Assembly (NCBI GenBank): GCA_963665015.2
Contig: CAXXSY010000003.1
Location: forward strand, 1,302,001 to 1,366,000
DNA from: G963662655 sp963665015
GTDB taxonomy: Bacteria > Cloacimonadota > Cloacimonadia > Cloacimonadales > JAIOQZ01
DNA length: 64,000 bases
Direction: 5' to 3'
The notes under the pieces were generated by a model. That model had not been told where the DNA came from. It saw only the letters and a list, made by a program, of their open reading frames with translations, and did no database searches. Made by a program: the position numbers and the translations under genes. Shown one piece after another: positions 32,345-41,592 of the stretch; position 1 is the stretch's first letter; every line of letters begins with the position of its first letter.

Positions 32345-34032
32345 GCATCCGCTCGATCCTCTTTTTTCTGCTGACCGTCTCGATCCTGCTCGCGCAGGAA
32401 CACCAGCTTACCATCCGTTCGATCCACTTCGATGGCAACGAGACATTCACCGACCGGCAGCTTCTGACCGTGATCTCGTCGGAAGAGGAAGAGCCGTTCG
32501 ATCAGGACCGGGCGAACACCGACAGCCAGCACATCATGCTGTACTACCAGCGCTACGGACGATACAACATCGTGGTCGAGTATCCGCGCATCGAGATTCT
32601 CGATCCGGGCAGAATCGATCTCATCTTTACCATCCACGAAAACGAGAAAATCACGGTCGATTCGCTGATGTTTCACGGCAATAGAATGCTCTCGGACTAC
32701 AAGCTGCGCGAGTTCACCGGATTTGGCGTGGATCAGCCGGCATCGCTCAAGGAACTCTCCTCCGCGATCTATCAGATTTCCGACATCTACGCCGGCCAGG
32801 GATTCCTCTTCGCGGACACACGGCTCGATTCGCTGGTCGATCACGACGGCAGTTACACCGCGTACCTCACCATTTTCGAAGGCCCGCGCTGCCTGCCGCG
32901 TGCCTACCGTTTCGACGGCAACAAAGTTACTACCGAGGAGACGCTGCTGCGCATGTCGCGTATCCGGCAGGTGGATGTCCTGACTCTGCCCATCCTCAAT
33001 CGCATCGGCGAGAACATCGGGCAAAAGGACTACATCCGCGAGTGCGAGTTGATCCCACTCGACGCCGGTACGGTGCTGTTCCGCGTCACCGAGGACAAGA
33101 TGATCAACCTCACCGGCATCATGGGCTACAACAACAACAAGGATTCCGGCGACGAATTTACCGGCTACGTTAACCTCGATTTCCTCAACCTCTTCGGCAC
33201 CGATCGCGCGCTGTCGCTCAAGTGGCAGCAGTTCTCCGCCGACCGCAGCTATGTCAAGCTGGGCTACCACGAATCAGGCTTCGGTGACATCCCCATCGCC
33301 GCCGACCTGGACCTCTTCCGCGAGGAGGTCGATTCCACCTACATCCAGTCCGCGGCGGAACTCGAGGTCTATTACTACACGCTATACAACGAATTCGGCA
33401 TCTACACCGGCATCGAGGACGTCTATCCCGGTTCACGGGTTCTCAACCGCATCGAGAAGACCTCCTACCGCAAGGCGGGTGTGTTCTGGAACTACGACGA
33501 CGTCGATTACCAGCGCAATCCGAGCACCGGCGACGACTTCAGCATCCGCTACTACCACACCTTCCAGCAGCTCGAAGGCGAGTACAGCGACTACTACACC
33601 ACCGAGCTGGGCTGGAGCCACTACCAGAAGCTCTACAAGCGGCTCGTGCTCGCCACCACTATCAACGCGCGCGAAAAGGAGAAGACCGACCTCGAAGACT
33701 ACGAAAGCTTCGAGTTGGGCGGCAGTCAGAACTTGCGCGGTTTCAGGGAGAATCAGTTCCACGGGCATCGCATGGGGTGGATCAATTTCGAGGTGCGGCA
33801 GCTCATGTCGCGGCTTTCGAGGCTGTTCGTGTTTGTCGATTACGGGTATGTCGAGTACATGGAAGGCGCGGAGACCTACCGGCTGGACGACCTCTTCGGC
33901 TACGGCTTCGGGCTGCGCGTCGAGACCGCTATCGGGCAGTTGCAGCTCGATTACGCGCTCAGCTATTCGCAAGGCACCTGGACCGAACCGCAGAACGGAT
34001 TCATCCATTTCGGTATCGATACGAAGCTGTGA
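32341..34032 (+). CDS. Omp85/BamA-family outer-membrane protein
   Basis: A 563-residue protein with signal peptide (MSIRSILFFLLTVSILLAQ), two or three POTRA domains (residues about 22-240; IRSIHFDGNETFTDRQL, VDSLMFHGNRMLSDYKL, RAYRFDGNKVTTEETLL) and a 16-strand-type barrel with GGSQNLRGFRENQF and the C-terminal G-F-I-H-F-G-I-D-T-K-L. BamA of proteobacteria has five POTRA and about 800 residues, so this is a short relative, possibly TamA-like or a specialised paralogue. It overlaps ispG by 4 bp and ends the etfA operon; 34041 onwards is repeats. Confidence 0.85.
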   Translation: MSIRSILFFLLTVSILLAQEHQLTIRSIHFDGNETFTDRQLLTVISSEEEEPFDQDRANTDSQHIMLYYQRYGRYNIVVEYPRIEILDPGRIDLIFTIHENEKITVDSLMFHGNRMLSDYKLREFTGFGVDQPASLKELSSAIYQISDIYAGQGFLFADTRLDSLVDHDGSYTAYLTIFEGPRCLPRAYRFDGNKVTTEETLLRMSRIRQVDVLTLPILNRIGENIGQKDYIRECELIPLDAGTVLFRVTEDKMINLTGIMGYNNNKDSGDEFTGYVNLDFLNLFGTDRALSLKWQQFSADRSYVKLGYHESGFGDIPIAADLDLFREEVDSTYIQSAAELEVYYYTLYNEFGIYTGIEDVYPGSRVLNRIEKTSYRKAGVFWNYDDVDYQRNPSTGDDFSIRYYHTFQQLEGEYSDYYTTELGWSHYQKLYKRLVLATTINAREKEKTDLEDYESFELGGSQNLRGFRENQFHGHRMGWINFEVRQLMSRLSRLFVFVDYGYVEYMEGAETYRLDDLFGYGFGLRVETAIGQLQLDYALSYSQGTWTEPQNGFIHFGIDTKL

Positions 34033-34040
34033 TCTGTCGC

Positions 34041-34549
34041 CCCTCCGGGGCTTTTTATCTCTTACATCGTCCATCCCCGAGGCTTACGCCACGGGCTAAC
34101 ATCTATCGTCCCTGCGGGACTGCGGGATTGTACCATGCTCTTGGTGCCATCCATCCCCGAGGCTTACGCCTGTGATTTTGCTTGCAAAATCGAATCCCCA
34201 TGCGGGCTAACATCTATCGTCCCTGCGGGACTACGGGATTGTGCCATGCTCTTGCCGTCATCCATCCCCGAGGCTTACGCCTGTGATTTTGCTTGCAAAA
34301 TCGAATCCCCATGCGGGCTAACATCTATCGTCCCTGCGGGACTACGGGATTGTGCCATGCTCTTGCCGTCATCCATCCCCGAGGCTTACTCCTGTGATTT
34401 TGCTTGCAAAATCGAATCCCCATGCGGGATAATTTCTATCGTTCCTACGGAACTTTTCTGGGAATCCCGGAGGGATGAAAGATTTTAGCCCGGTACGTAA
34501 GTGCCGGATAACGTCTCGTCCCCCTCCAAAATCCCGGAGGGACGACAGA
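34041..34549. repeat. Left array of 111-bp REP-type repeats
   Basis: The anchor CCATCCCCGAGGCTTACGCC occurs at 34071, 34151, 34262 and 34373; the last two spacings are exactly 111 bp, the first is 80 because a 31-bp GATTTTGCTTGCAAAATC-containing part is missing. Each unit also carries the palindromic TCGTCCCTGCGGGACT. The array ends with CCCGGAGGGATGAAAG...CCCGGAGGGACGACAGA. A closely similar array lies at 35061-35499. Confidence 0.9.
34533..34549 (+). repeat. Left terminal inverted repeat of the transposase unit
   Basis: CCCGGAGGGACGACAGA, which matches the reverse complement of 35061-35077 at 16 of 17 bases. The two bracket the transposase gene closely. Confidence 0.75.
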
Positions 34550-34555
34550 ACCATT

Positions 34556-34984
34556 TTATGAAATCAAGTCTTGATGCAACTCGATGAATCGATCGTATTC
34601 TTCTTTAAACGTGTGCTTTCGATGGTGTTCCTGCTGATTCTCGATATACCTTTTCACACTCTCAACATTCGATTTGCTCACACTGAAACAAGCATATCCT
34701 TTCTGCCATTCAAACTTCGCCTTGTGCTTCTCACTTAACCATTTGCTTGAATTCGTTTTTACGATTCGAGCAAACTCGCTGGTGCTTCTCTTCCTTGAAA
34801 GGATCGAAAGAACATGTACATGATCTTCCACTCCGTTCACAACTAGTGGAACACAATCGATATTTTTAATAATTCCAGCAATATAACGATTCAAATCTCC
34901 CTGGATTTCCTTAGGTATCAGTCGGTATCGATCCTTGACTGAGAATGTAAAATGTAGTATGATGCAGCTATGTGAATCAGACAT
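34556..34984 (-). CDS. REP-associated (IS200/Y1-like) transposase
   Basis: A 142-residue single-domain Y1 HUH transposase of the COG1943 type. Marks: I-L-H-F-T-F-S-V-K-D-R near the N terminus, the HUH-position motif D-H-V-H-V-L near residue 58, FARIVKTNSSKWL, and the helix with the catalytic Tyr (S-V-K-R-Y-I-E-N-Q-Q-E-H-H) near residue 118. GAGGAG six bases before ATG 34984 decides the start over the longer frame. It lies between inverted CCCGGAGGGACGACAGA ends and between two arrays of related palindromes, the arrangement of TnpA-REP proteins that spread REP elements. It seems intact. Confidence 0.85.
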   Translation of the reverse strand: MSDSHSCIILHFTFSVKDRYRLIPKEIQGDLNRYIAGIIKNIDCVPLVVNGVEDHVHVLSILSRKRSTSEFARIVKTNSSKWLSEKHKAKFEWQKGYACFSVSKSNVESVKRYIENQQEHHRKHTFKEEYDRFIELHQDLIS

Positions 34985-35060
34985 TAGCATCTCCTCTGTT
35001 GTGTTAGAATTGGAGAAAACGCTACCTTTGTTTGTCAAGAAAATTACTTTGTTGCTTGAT

Positions 35061-35499
35061 TCTGTCGTCCCTGCGGGGCTTTTCGATCCTCAAGGCTATC
35101 CATCCCCGAGGCTTACGCCTGTGATTTTGCTTGAAAAATCGAATCCCCATGCGGGCTAACATCTATCGTCCCTGCGGGACTGCGGGATTGTACCATGCTC
35201 TTGGTGCCATCCATCCCCGAGGCTTACGCCTGTGATTTTGCTTGAAAAATCGAATCCCCATGCGGGCTAACATCTATCGTCCCTGCGGGACTGCGGGATT
35301 GTACCATGCTCTTGGTGTCATCCATCCCCGAGGCTTACGCCTGTGATTTTGCTTGCAAAATCGAACCCCCATGCGGGCTAATATCTATCGTTCCTACGGA
35401 ACTTTCCTGAGAATCCCGGAGGGATGAAAGATTTTAGCCCGGTACGTAAGTGCCGGATAACGTCTTGCCCCCCCCAATAAGTCCCGGAGGGACGACAGA
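35061..35499. repeat. Right array of 111-bp REP-type repeats
   Basis: Begins with TCTGTCGTCCCTGCGGG (35061-35077, the right inverted end of the transposase unit), then anchors at 35100, 35211 and 35322, spaced exactly 111 bp. Units match those of the left array in the same orientation, and the same closing block (35380-35499) follows. So the arrays are long direct repeats around the transposase. I see no gene in 34985-35611. Confidence 0.9.
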
Positions 35500-35611
35500 C
35501 ACATCACACAAAAATCAAATCATAAGACAGCCCTTGTTCGGATAAAAAGCGAGGACTTCAAGATTGCTCAAGAAGTCCTGCCTTGGTTTTGAAGAGAGGA
35601 GGAATCTACTA

Positions 35612-37738
35612 CTATTTCAGAAGAAGACCTTTTTGTACCGCCCGGTTCTGGTTATCGATTCGCAGGCGATAGAGATAGATTCCGGAGGAAACAGAATCGC
35701 CGTTCGAGTCTTTCCCCTGCCAGCTCACGCTATGGTTACCGGAATCGAGTCGTGAATCAACCAGCGTTGTAACCTTCTGTCCCTTAACATTATAGACAGA
35801 CAGCTCAACGTCGCCGGATTCCGGAATCGAGAACGATATCGTCGTTTCCGGATTGAACGGATTCGGATAGATGTTCCAGGCAACCGGTTGCTGGATATCT
35901 TCACAGGCCGCATCCGGTTCCGTGATGTAGAACGCCGGTTGTATGAGTTGCTCGTTGCTGTTCCCCGTCTCGTCGGTTATCAGTATTTTCAGGTCAATAT
36001 ACGTTTCTTCCGGAAATTCCGATGTGATCGCGGAGAGGTTCCCGATGTAATACTGTCCGCCGATCTCATCGAACAGGTCACCTTGCTCTTGCAGAGGAAT
36101 CTGAATCCACTCTTCCTCTCCCAGTTGGCTGCAATAGACTTCGATCGAGGCGATGTCGGAATAGGTGTATTCTTCTTCGCCGTAGAGGAAATCTCCGGTG
36201 GTGAGGTGGATCGTAGCCACGTCGTGCTGGGGAATCGTTGTCGCAGGTACGCCGTCGCTGTTCAGAATCTTCAGCGAAGTCAACCAGGGTGAATCCGGAT
36301 CGTCGGCTCCAAGATCGAACGTAAAGGTGTATTTCGCATAGCCTTCCGTCTCTTCGATAATGAAGCTGCTGTAATACAATACGTAGGAATATACGTCTGG
36401 AGACAGGTCGCCCAGTTCCGCCCAGTACATGTACTGCCCCGAGTCCACAATTTCTTCCCCTTGCAGAACCTCGTAACTGCTATAGACTTGGTAGGCTGCG
36501 AGCCACTGATTCTGCCAGCCGAAAATCCGTGGACTGAATTTTATGCAGTTGCTACCCGTGTAGTTGTTGCGACTGTAGTTCGTGAAGACGTACGGAAGCG
36601 TGAGGTTGAAGTCGAAGGCTTCGTCGTCATCGATAAGAGGTTCGTAGTTCGCCGGCGGACGGTGGCTTGCACAGGCGATTCGGTGTTCGTCTTCGGTAAT
36701 GAAGTAGAACGGAGTATAGATCACGGGATAGAAATCGCTATCGTTATAGACGGTCAATCCGAAGGCGTAATTAGTTACAGGGATATCTTCGACATCGGCA
36801 AGATACACGCCGATTGCCTCTCCGTCGCCAATGGGATAGCTGTTGTCGTTTGTAAGAAATCCCGAGGAACCTTCGCTATTGACCCAGCCTGAAACGAGGC
36901 TCAGATAGCCTTCTTCCATTCCGTGGTTCATCACGGCTTCCGAGCGGCGATAGGTCGAAGGCAGGTTTGACAGCTCGCAATCATCCGTCAACTCGGTTAT
37001 TTCATCGAAGATGACATTATAGACGTTGCCTTCGGTCAACCTGGTCTCGATAATCCTGAGACTGTAGTTTTCGCTGAACGTTGACTGGTCGATCGTGTCG
37101 AAATTGCAGAACTGAGGAAAGTCCGAAAAGACCAGGGAGAAGTTCGGCATGGTTACCATGGGGGTCTGTATCTCGATAACCAGGTCTCCCATGAAGAAAT
37201 CTTCGGTGGATATCACGCTCCCTTCTTCATCGAGAGTTTCGAGGTCGATACGACAATTCGCGTCGCTTTCCTCGAAAGAGAGGGACGTATCACCCTCGAT
37301 AGCAACGTTTTCCCTGATGATACCTCGATAATGATTAACCTCTTCTGCTAAAAAGATATACGTGAAAATGTCATAGGTGCCCTCGGCAACCGTGATCTCG
37401 CCCTCGGTTCCTGTTTCGTCCCACTCAATATCCGACGAGGAGTAGAGTTGCTGATTATTGTAAATATAGAACGATGACGGGTGATTTTCGAACTCCAGGC
37501 TGAGGGTATATTCGGTACGGTTCAATGTGTTACCGGCGTTCCAGTTCAATTCAGACATTTTTTTGAGATTTCCGGTGCTGTTTTCCGATAACTCCATATT
37601 GGTTTCATAGTAGCGGTTGCCGTCGCCTGTCGTGATGATATGTGCGAAGCCGCTTCCATTAGACGTGTTCGCCACAAGAGCTGTGTTCATCATGAGACCA
37701 ATTGCGATGACTGCTAAAACCATCTTTGCAAGTTTCAT
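35612..37738 (-). CDS. Large secreted protein with C-terminal sorting domain
   Basis: A 708-residue exported protein starting at ATG 37738 (MKLAKMVLAVIAIGLMMNTAL, signal peptide; AAAGGAGT upstream). The middle is beta-rich and acidic, without a motif I know. The last 80 residues are the FlgD-like/T9SS-type domain: NIYPNPFNPETTISFSIP, YNVKGQKVTTLV, NHSVSWQGKDSNGDSVSSG and IYLYRL. This directs cell-surface display or secretion in FCB bacteria. The start lies 1 bp past the stop of the MerR-TPR gene, whose 3' end contains its ribosome site, so it is translated together with that regulator. Confidence 0.8.
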   Translation of the reverse strand: MKLAKMVLAVIAIGLMMNTALVANTSNGSGFAHIITTGDGNRYYETNMELSENSTGNLKKMSELNWNAGNTLNRTEYTLSLEFENHPSSFYIYNNQQLYSSSDIEWDETGTEGEITVAEGTYDIFTYIFLAEEVNHYRGIIRENVAIEGDTSLSFEESDANCRIDLETLDEEGSVISTEDFFMGDLVIEIQTPMVTMPNFSLVFSDFPQFCNFDTIDQSTFSENYSLRIIETRLTEGNVYNVIFDEITELTDDCELSNLPSTYRRSEAVMNHGMEEGYLSLVSGWVNSEGSSGFLTNDNSYPIGDGEAIGVYLADVEDIPVTNYAFGLTVYNDSDFYPVIYTPFYFITEDEHRIACASHRPPANYEPLIDDDEAFDFNLTLPYVFTNYSRNNYTGSNCIKFSPRIFGWQNQWLAAYQVYSSYEVLQGEEIVDSGQYMYWAELGDLSPDVYSYVLYYSSFIIEETEGYAKYTFTFDLGADDPDSPWLTSLKILNSDGVPATTIPQHDVATIHLTTGDFLYGEEEYTYSDIASIEVYCSQLGEEEWIQIPLQEQGDLFDEIGGQYYIGNLSAITSEFPEETYIDLKILITDETGNSNEQLIQPAFYITEPDAACEDIQQPVAWNIYPNPFNPETTISFSIPESGDVELSVYNVKGQKVTTLVDSRLDSGNHSVSWQGKDSNGDSVSSGIYLYRLRIDNQNRAVQKGLLLK

Positions 37739-37739
37739 T

Positions 37740-38912
37740 TCAGGACTCCTTTGTTGGTTTTGTATTCTGAATTTGAGTATCGATCTTCTCGTATGCTTTC
37801 TGGTAGAATTCGGATTTTTTCTTGTTACCCATCGCCTCATAAATCAGGCTGAGTTGCTTGTAGGAATACTTGAATGAAGTCGGATGCAGGGCCGGATCGA
37901 GATTGTCGATCGTGTAGCGCAACCATTTGATCGCTTCGTTGTAGTTGCCCATCATGCGATAGGCGCAGCCAAGATTGTAGGTGACGATCAATTCATCCCG
38001 AATATCTTTGTACTGGCTCAGGATATCTCTTGCTTCCAGCAGGCAATTCACAGCCGCCTCGTAGTTCTCTTCATCCAGATAGAATTCGCCATAGTTGGCT
38101 TTCGCATTGGCCTGCGAGATCGAGTTTTCGGGGAATAGCTCGATTGCCTTTGCCATGTGTTGCCTGGCTTTCACGGTATCCTTGAGGTTTTTCTCGATAT
38201 AGGACCGACTGGCACACAACAGCGCTAGTCTGGCTCTATCGGTAATCAATTGTTCCGCCTTGTCGAAATGCTGAAGCGAAGCCTTTGGATCGATGTCCTG
38301 CAAGTATCTCGCCATGTACATGTGAGCCGTTCCCTGGATATTGCTGTCTTTGTCCATCGCATAAGCCAAAAATCGCTCGCAGTATTCTCCTTCGTCTTCC
38401 TTTCGGTGTTCGAGATAGCATATCTTGATGATTGATTCGAACACCTCGGGAATGAGTTTCTCGTCTTTCTCGTACTTCGGAAGAATATACTTGTACAGCT
38501 CCAGAGCCTTTCCCAGTTCCTCTGCTTTTTCGTAAAGAACAGCCTTTATGAAGTAGTTATCCGACGCTTCCGGGTGGATTTCAATCAGGAAATCGACTGT
38601 ATGGAATATTGGGTCCAGTTCGCGCAAGGCTTTCGTTTGCATGGACGACGTTTTCTGGAGAGACTTGATTTGCTTGTAGGACAGACCCTTCTCCCTCTGT
38701 TCGTCCAGCCACAACACACGGTCCTTGATTTCGGTATCGTCTGCCCAGAAGGCAATCGACTGTCCACCCTTCCAGACGGGCTTGGGAAGCAGCCCCTTGT
38801 CCATCAGGCGTTGCATTGCCCTGATCTTCGATGTTATGACCTTTCCGCTACCGAAAATCTTCAGGCCTTGCTGGTCGGCAAACTCAATCAACTCTTGCTG
38901 TGTGATTTTCAT
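37740..38912 (-). CDS. MerR-like DNA-binding protein with TPR repeats
   Basis: A 390-residue protein. Residues 1-85 resemble a MerR-type winged helix (TSKIRAMQRLMDKGLLPKP, then WADDTEIKDRVLWLDEQREKG and LSYKQIKSLQ), and residues about 110-385 hold about eight TPR repeats (KAVLYEKAEELGKALELYKY, LGCAYRMMGNYNEAIKWLRY). GGAGG-ATCGA-ATG sets the start at 38912, not 38924. There is no MerR effector domain; the TPRs probably take that role. A 10-bp tandem repeat lies just upstream. It is followed by the secreted protein in one operon. Confidence 0.78.
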   Translation of the reverse strand: MKITQQELIEFADQQGLKIFGSGKVITSKIRAMQRLMDKGLLPKPVWKGGQSIAFWADDTEIKDRVLWLDEQREKGLSYKQIKSLQKTSSMQTKALRELDPIFHTVDFLIEIHPEASDNYFIKAVLYEKAEELGKALELYKYILPKYEKDEKLIPEVFESIIKICYLEHRKEDEGEYCERFLAYAMDKDSNIQGTAHMYMARYLQDIDPKASLQHFDKAEQLITDRARLALLCASRSYIEKNLKDTVKARQHMAKAIELFPENSISQANAKANYGEFYLDEENYEAAVNCLLEARDILSQYKDIRDELIVTYNLGCAYRMMGNYNEAIKWLRYTIDNLDPALHPTSFKYSYKQLSLIYEAMGNKKKSEFYQKAYEKIDTQIQNTKPTKES

Positions 38913-38926
38913 TCGATCCTCCATTT

Positions 38927-38946
38927 GTCACGACAAGTCACGACAA
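38927..38946. promoter_or_regulatory. 10-bp tandem repeat, candidate operator of the MerR-TPR operon
   Basis: GTCACGACAA occurs twice in tandem without a gap, 15-34 bp before the ATG at 38912. The first copy also forms TTGTC-AC-GACAA, a short inverted repeat. On the minus strand TTGACA (38956-38961) lies just upstream, so the repeat would cover the core promoter. No -10 box is clear. Confidence 0.5.
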
Positions 38947-39019
38947 TATGATTTCTGTCAAGGAAATTTCCAATGTTTCGATTGATGATCTTGCCGCGAC
39001 GGGGTGATGGGATTGAGGA

Positions 39020-39406
39020 ATGCACTATCGTATCAAGCTTATTGTCAATGGGTTGGGGAAGTGCATAGGCGGAGATAATCTGCGGGAAAGTGTCGTCAAA
39101 GTTTTTGGAAAAAGCGTTGATCCTGAACATCGGATAAACTCTCAGCTATTCACATTGCGGTGGGCAGAGCATCCACTTCGATATCGATACGAAGTTGGAT
39201 TTTCCCCGAAAAAGGTTGACGGTGTGAAGCACATTTGCGATCTTATAGACAATACCATTTCCGATTTGATGAATCATGAATCAGAGAAGATGAGGATGCG
39301 GAAATGGCCATTGGAGAGGTTTTTCCGATTGAGTATCCAAACACACTTTGGCGTTTCATTCGGAAAACCGTATAATCATCGTTTCAAACGAGGTATCCAT
39401 GAATAA
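39020..39406 (+). CDS. Doubtful 128-residue hypothetical protein
   Basis: An open frame beginning MHYRIKLIVNGLGKCIGG after GATTGAGGAATGC. It reads partly like a soluble alpha/beta protein (HICDLIDNTISDLM), but the C-terminal third looks random and contains the nqr promoter. It overlaps nqrB by 5 bp. I include it because the 490-bp gap 38913-39401 holds no other gene, but it may not be expressed. Confidence 0.3.
   Translation: MHYRIKLIVNGLGKCIGGDNLRESVVKVFGKSVDPEHRINSQLFTLRWAEHPLRYRYEVGFSPKKVDGVKHICDLIDNTISDLMNHESEKMRMRKWPLERFFRLSIQTHFGVSFGKPYNHRFKRGIHE
39348..39376 (+). promoter_or_regulatory. Promoter of the nqr operon
   Basis: TTGGCG (39348-39353), 17-bp spacer, perfect TATAAT (39371-39376), 25 bp before the nqrB ATG at 39402. 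Confidence 0.65.
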
Positions 39407-40313
39407 AATCCTGATGAAGCAGGTCATGATGAACCGCGTGCTGATCGCGCTGGCGCCGATTGTGATCCTGTCCATATTCCTGTTCGGCTGGCGGGTGCTT
39501 GCGGTGGTGGCGATCGCCAATATCGCGGCGTTTGTCACCGAATACCTTTTCATCCGACAGCGCAAGAGCGGAAAAGTCTCCATGGCGGTGTTTGTGACTG
39601 GTACGCTGCTGGCATTGACACTCCCGCCGACGATCCCCTTCTGGATCGCCATCGTGGGTTCGGTGGTGGCTGTAGCGTTCGGCAAGATGGTTTTTGGGGG
39701 ATTCGGCATGAACATCTTCAACCCCGCCATCGTGGGCAGAACGTTCATCTACATCTCCTTCCCGAAGGCGATGCAGACCACCTGGCTCGAGCCCTGGATC
39801 AACTTCCCCGGCGGCTTCGCGTCCTGGATGAACACCGGCCATATCACCTCCGCGACGCCAATCGCCACACTTGCACAGCCTGATATCGCTCCCTGCTGGA
39901 TCAAGCTGTTTCTGGGCTTTATTCCTGGCAGCATCGGCGAGACCTCAGCGCTGCTGATCGTCTTCGCGGGACTCTACCTGATCACCTCGAAGACCGCCAA
40001 GTGGCAGCCGATCCTCGCGACGCTGGCCAGTTTCGCCGTGTTCAGCCTCCTGTTCTACGGCGGTAATCCACTACCCATGATGCTCTCCGGTGGACTGATG
40101 TTCGGCGCGGTGTTCATGGTGACCGATCCCGTATCCATGCCCAAGCGCAAGGACGCGATCTGGATATACGGCATCCTGGTCGGCTTCCTGACCGTGTTTA
40201 TCCGGAAATTCTCGCTCTTCCCCGAGGGCTTCATGTTCGCGCTGTTACTCGCCAACACCATGATGCCCATCATCGAGTACGGCCTGGGCAAGCTGGGGAG
40301 CGGCAAGAAATGA
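39402..40313 (+). CDS. nqrB: Na+-translocating NADH:quinone reductase subunit B (NqrB/RnfD family)
   Basis: A 303-residue membrane protein with about ten helices. The family segments GGFGMNIFNPAIVGRTF and FMVTDPVSMPKRK are present. The flavinylation region reads I-T-S-A-T-P near residue 150; the Thr that carries FMN is kept, but the usual S-G-A-T has become T-S-A-T. NqrB is normally about 400 residues, so this lacks the long N-terminal part and is closer to RnfD in length. GAGG six bases before the ATG sets the start. The gene order after it is nqrC-D-E-F, but nqrA is missing. Confidence 0.85.
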   Translation, partial: NKILMKQVMMNRVLIALAPIVILSIFLFGWRVLAVVAIANIAAFVTEYLFIRQRKSGKVSMAVFVTGTLLALTLPPTIPFWIAIVGSVVAVAFGKMVFGGFGMNIFNPAIVGRTFIYISFPKAMQTTWLEPWINFPGGFASWMNTGHITSATPIATLAQPDIAPCWIKLFLGFIPGSIGETSALLIVFAGLYLITSKTAKWQPILATLASFAVFSLLFYGGNPLPMMLSGGLMFGAVFMVTDPVSMPKRKDAIWIYGILVGFLTVFIRKFSLFPEGFMFALLLANTMMPIIEYGLGKLGSGKK

Positions 40314-40993
40314 AAGAACGCAAGACCTTCTCCGACAGACGATTTTATCCCGTGCTGTTCATGATTATCATTACCGTGATCTTCGTCGGTATCCTGGCGA
40401 CTTTCTACCACACCACCTCTGGGCGGGTGCAGAGCTACCGGATGTTCAAGCTCCACGCGACGATCCTGAAGTTGTTCGACATCCCGGAAAATGGCGATCC
40501 GTTCAATCTGCCGCAGAATGAGGTGGAAGAGCTCTTCGCAAAGCATATCGCGGTCGATTCGCTCAATGTATCCACCGACGAGGACCCGACCTACGTTCAC
40601 TACGAGAAGTACTACAAGCTGGTCGATGGTACAAAAATCCTCGGCTACGCCTTCCCGATGGTGGGTAGTGGACTGTGGGGAACGATCGAGGCGATGATAT
40701 CCGTATCGCCCGATTTCACGACGATCCGGCACTTCGAGATCATCACGCAGAACGAGACCCCCGGACTGGGCGGACGCATCGACGAAAAGTGGTTCAAGGA
40801 CCAGTTCATCGGCAAACCGATCGTGCAGGGCAACGCCGTCGTGCGATTCCAGCTCGTGCCGGAGGAAGAGACAACCGCGCCCGATCAGGTCAACCAGATC
40901 ACCGGCGCGACGGCGTCCAGCGGCGCGATCGTGAAAATCCTGCACGACCAGTATCTGAAAAAGACGCAGGCCTTGGGGCGTACCTATGAATAA
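40310..40993 (+). CDS. nqrC: NQR subunit C (flavoprotein)
   Basis: A 227-residue protein with one N-terminal membrane helix (VLFMIIITVIFVGILATF) and a periplasmic FMN domain. The flavinylation motif I-T-G-A-T-A-S-S-G is near residue 201, with NETPGLGGRIDEKWFKDQF before it, as in NqrC/RnfG. The FMN is attached through phosphoester at the last Thr of T-G-A-T. The length is closer to RnfG/short NqrC. It overlaps nqrB by 4 bp and nqrD by 8 bp. Confidence 0.9.
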   Translation: MKERKTFSDRRFYPVLFMIIITVIFVGILATFYHTTSGRVQSYRMFKLHATILKLFDIPENGDPFNLPQNEVEELFAKHIAVDSLNVSTDEDPTYVHYEKYYKLVDGTKILGYAFPMVGSGLWGTIEAMISVSPDFTTIRHFEIITQNETPGLGGRIDEKWFKDQFIGKPIVQGNAVVRFQLVPEEETTAPDQVNQITGATASSGAIVKILHDQYLKKTQALGRTYE

Positions 40994-41591
40994 GAAAAAC
41001 ATCTTCGTAACCGCAGCTTTCACCGAAAACTCCGTCTGGCGGCAGATATTGGGCATCTGCTCGACCCTCGCGGTGACCAATCTGATGGAGAACAGCCTGG
41101 TGATGGGACTCGGCGTGACCTTCGTGCTCGCGTTTTCCAACTTCACCATCTCCATGATCCGCAAGTACACGCCCAAGAACGTCCGCATGATGGCGCAGAC
41201 GCTCATCATCGCCTCGTTCGTGATCATCGTGGATATCTTCCTCAAGGCTTTCATGCCCGAGATGAGCAAGCAACTCGGCCCCTACGTCGGTCTGATCATC
41301 ACCAACTGCATCATCATGGGTCGCGCGGAGGCGTTCGCCGCCAAGAACACGCCGGTCGATTCGTTCGTTGACGGCATCGGCGCCGGCGTTGGCTACACGT
41401 TCGTGCTGCTCCTGATCTCGTTCGTACGCGAGATCACCGGCTTCGGCTCTATCTTCGGAAAGCAAATCATGGGCGACTGGTGGACAAACTGGTCGATCAT
41501 GGTGATGGCACCAAGCGCGTTCTTCATGCTGGCGATCCTGATCTGGATCATCAACGGCCCCATCGCGGCTCGCAGAGCGGGAGGTAAATAA
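40986..41591 (+). CDS. nqrD: NQR subunit D
   Basis: A 201-residue six-helix membrane protein. ENSVWRQILGICSTLAVTN, IITNCIIMGRAEAFAAKN with the Cys of the membrane Fe site, and MVMAPSAFFMLAILIWI at the C terminus are characteristic of NqrD rather than RnfE. With NqrE it holds the iron centre between the two membrane leaflets that passes electrons. Overlaps nqrC by 8 bp; nqrE starts 1 bp after its stop. Confidence 0.92.
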   Translation: MNKKNIFVTAAFTENSVWRQILGICSTLAVTNLMENSLVMGLGVTFVLAFSNFTISMIRKYTPKNVRMMAQTLIIASFVIIVDIFLKAFMPEMSKQLGPYVGLIITNCIIMGRAEAFAAKNTPVDSFVDGIGAGVGYTFVLLLISFVREITGFGSIFGKQIMGDWWTNWSIMVMAPSAFFMLAILIWIINGPIAARRAGGK

Positions 41592-41592
41592 C

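Noticed and set aside
34135..34488. 117-residue frame in the left repeat array
   Set aside because: It is a translation of the repeat units, with no start signal.
34071..35440. 111-bp repeats as a CRISPR array
   Set aside because: There are no unique spacers between short repeats; the whole 111 bp is repeated, and no cas gene is near.
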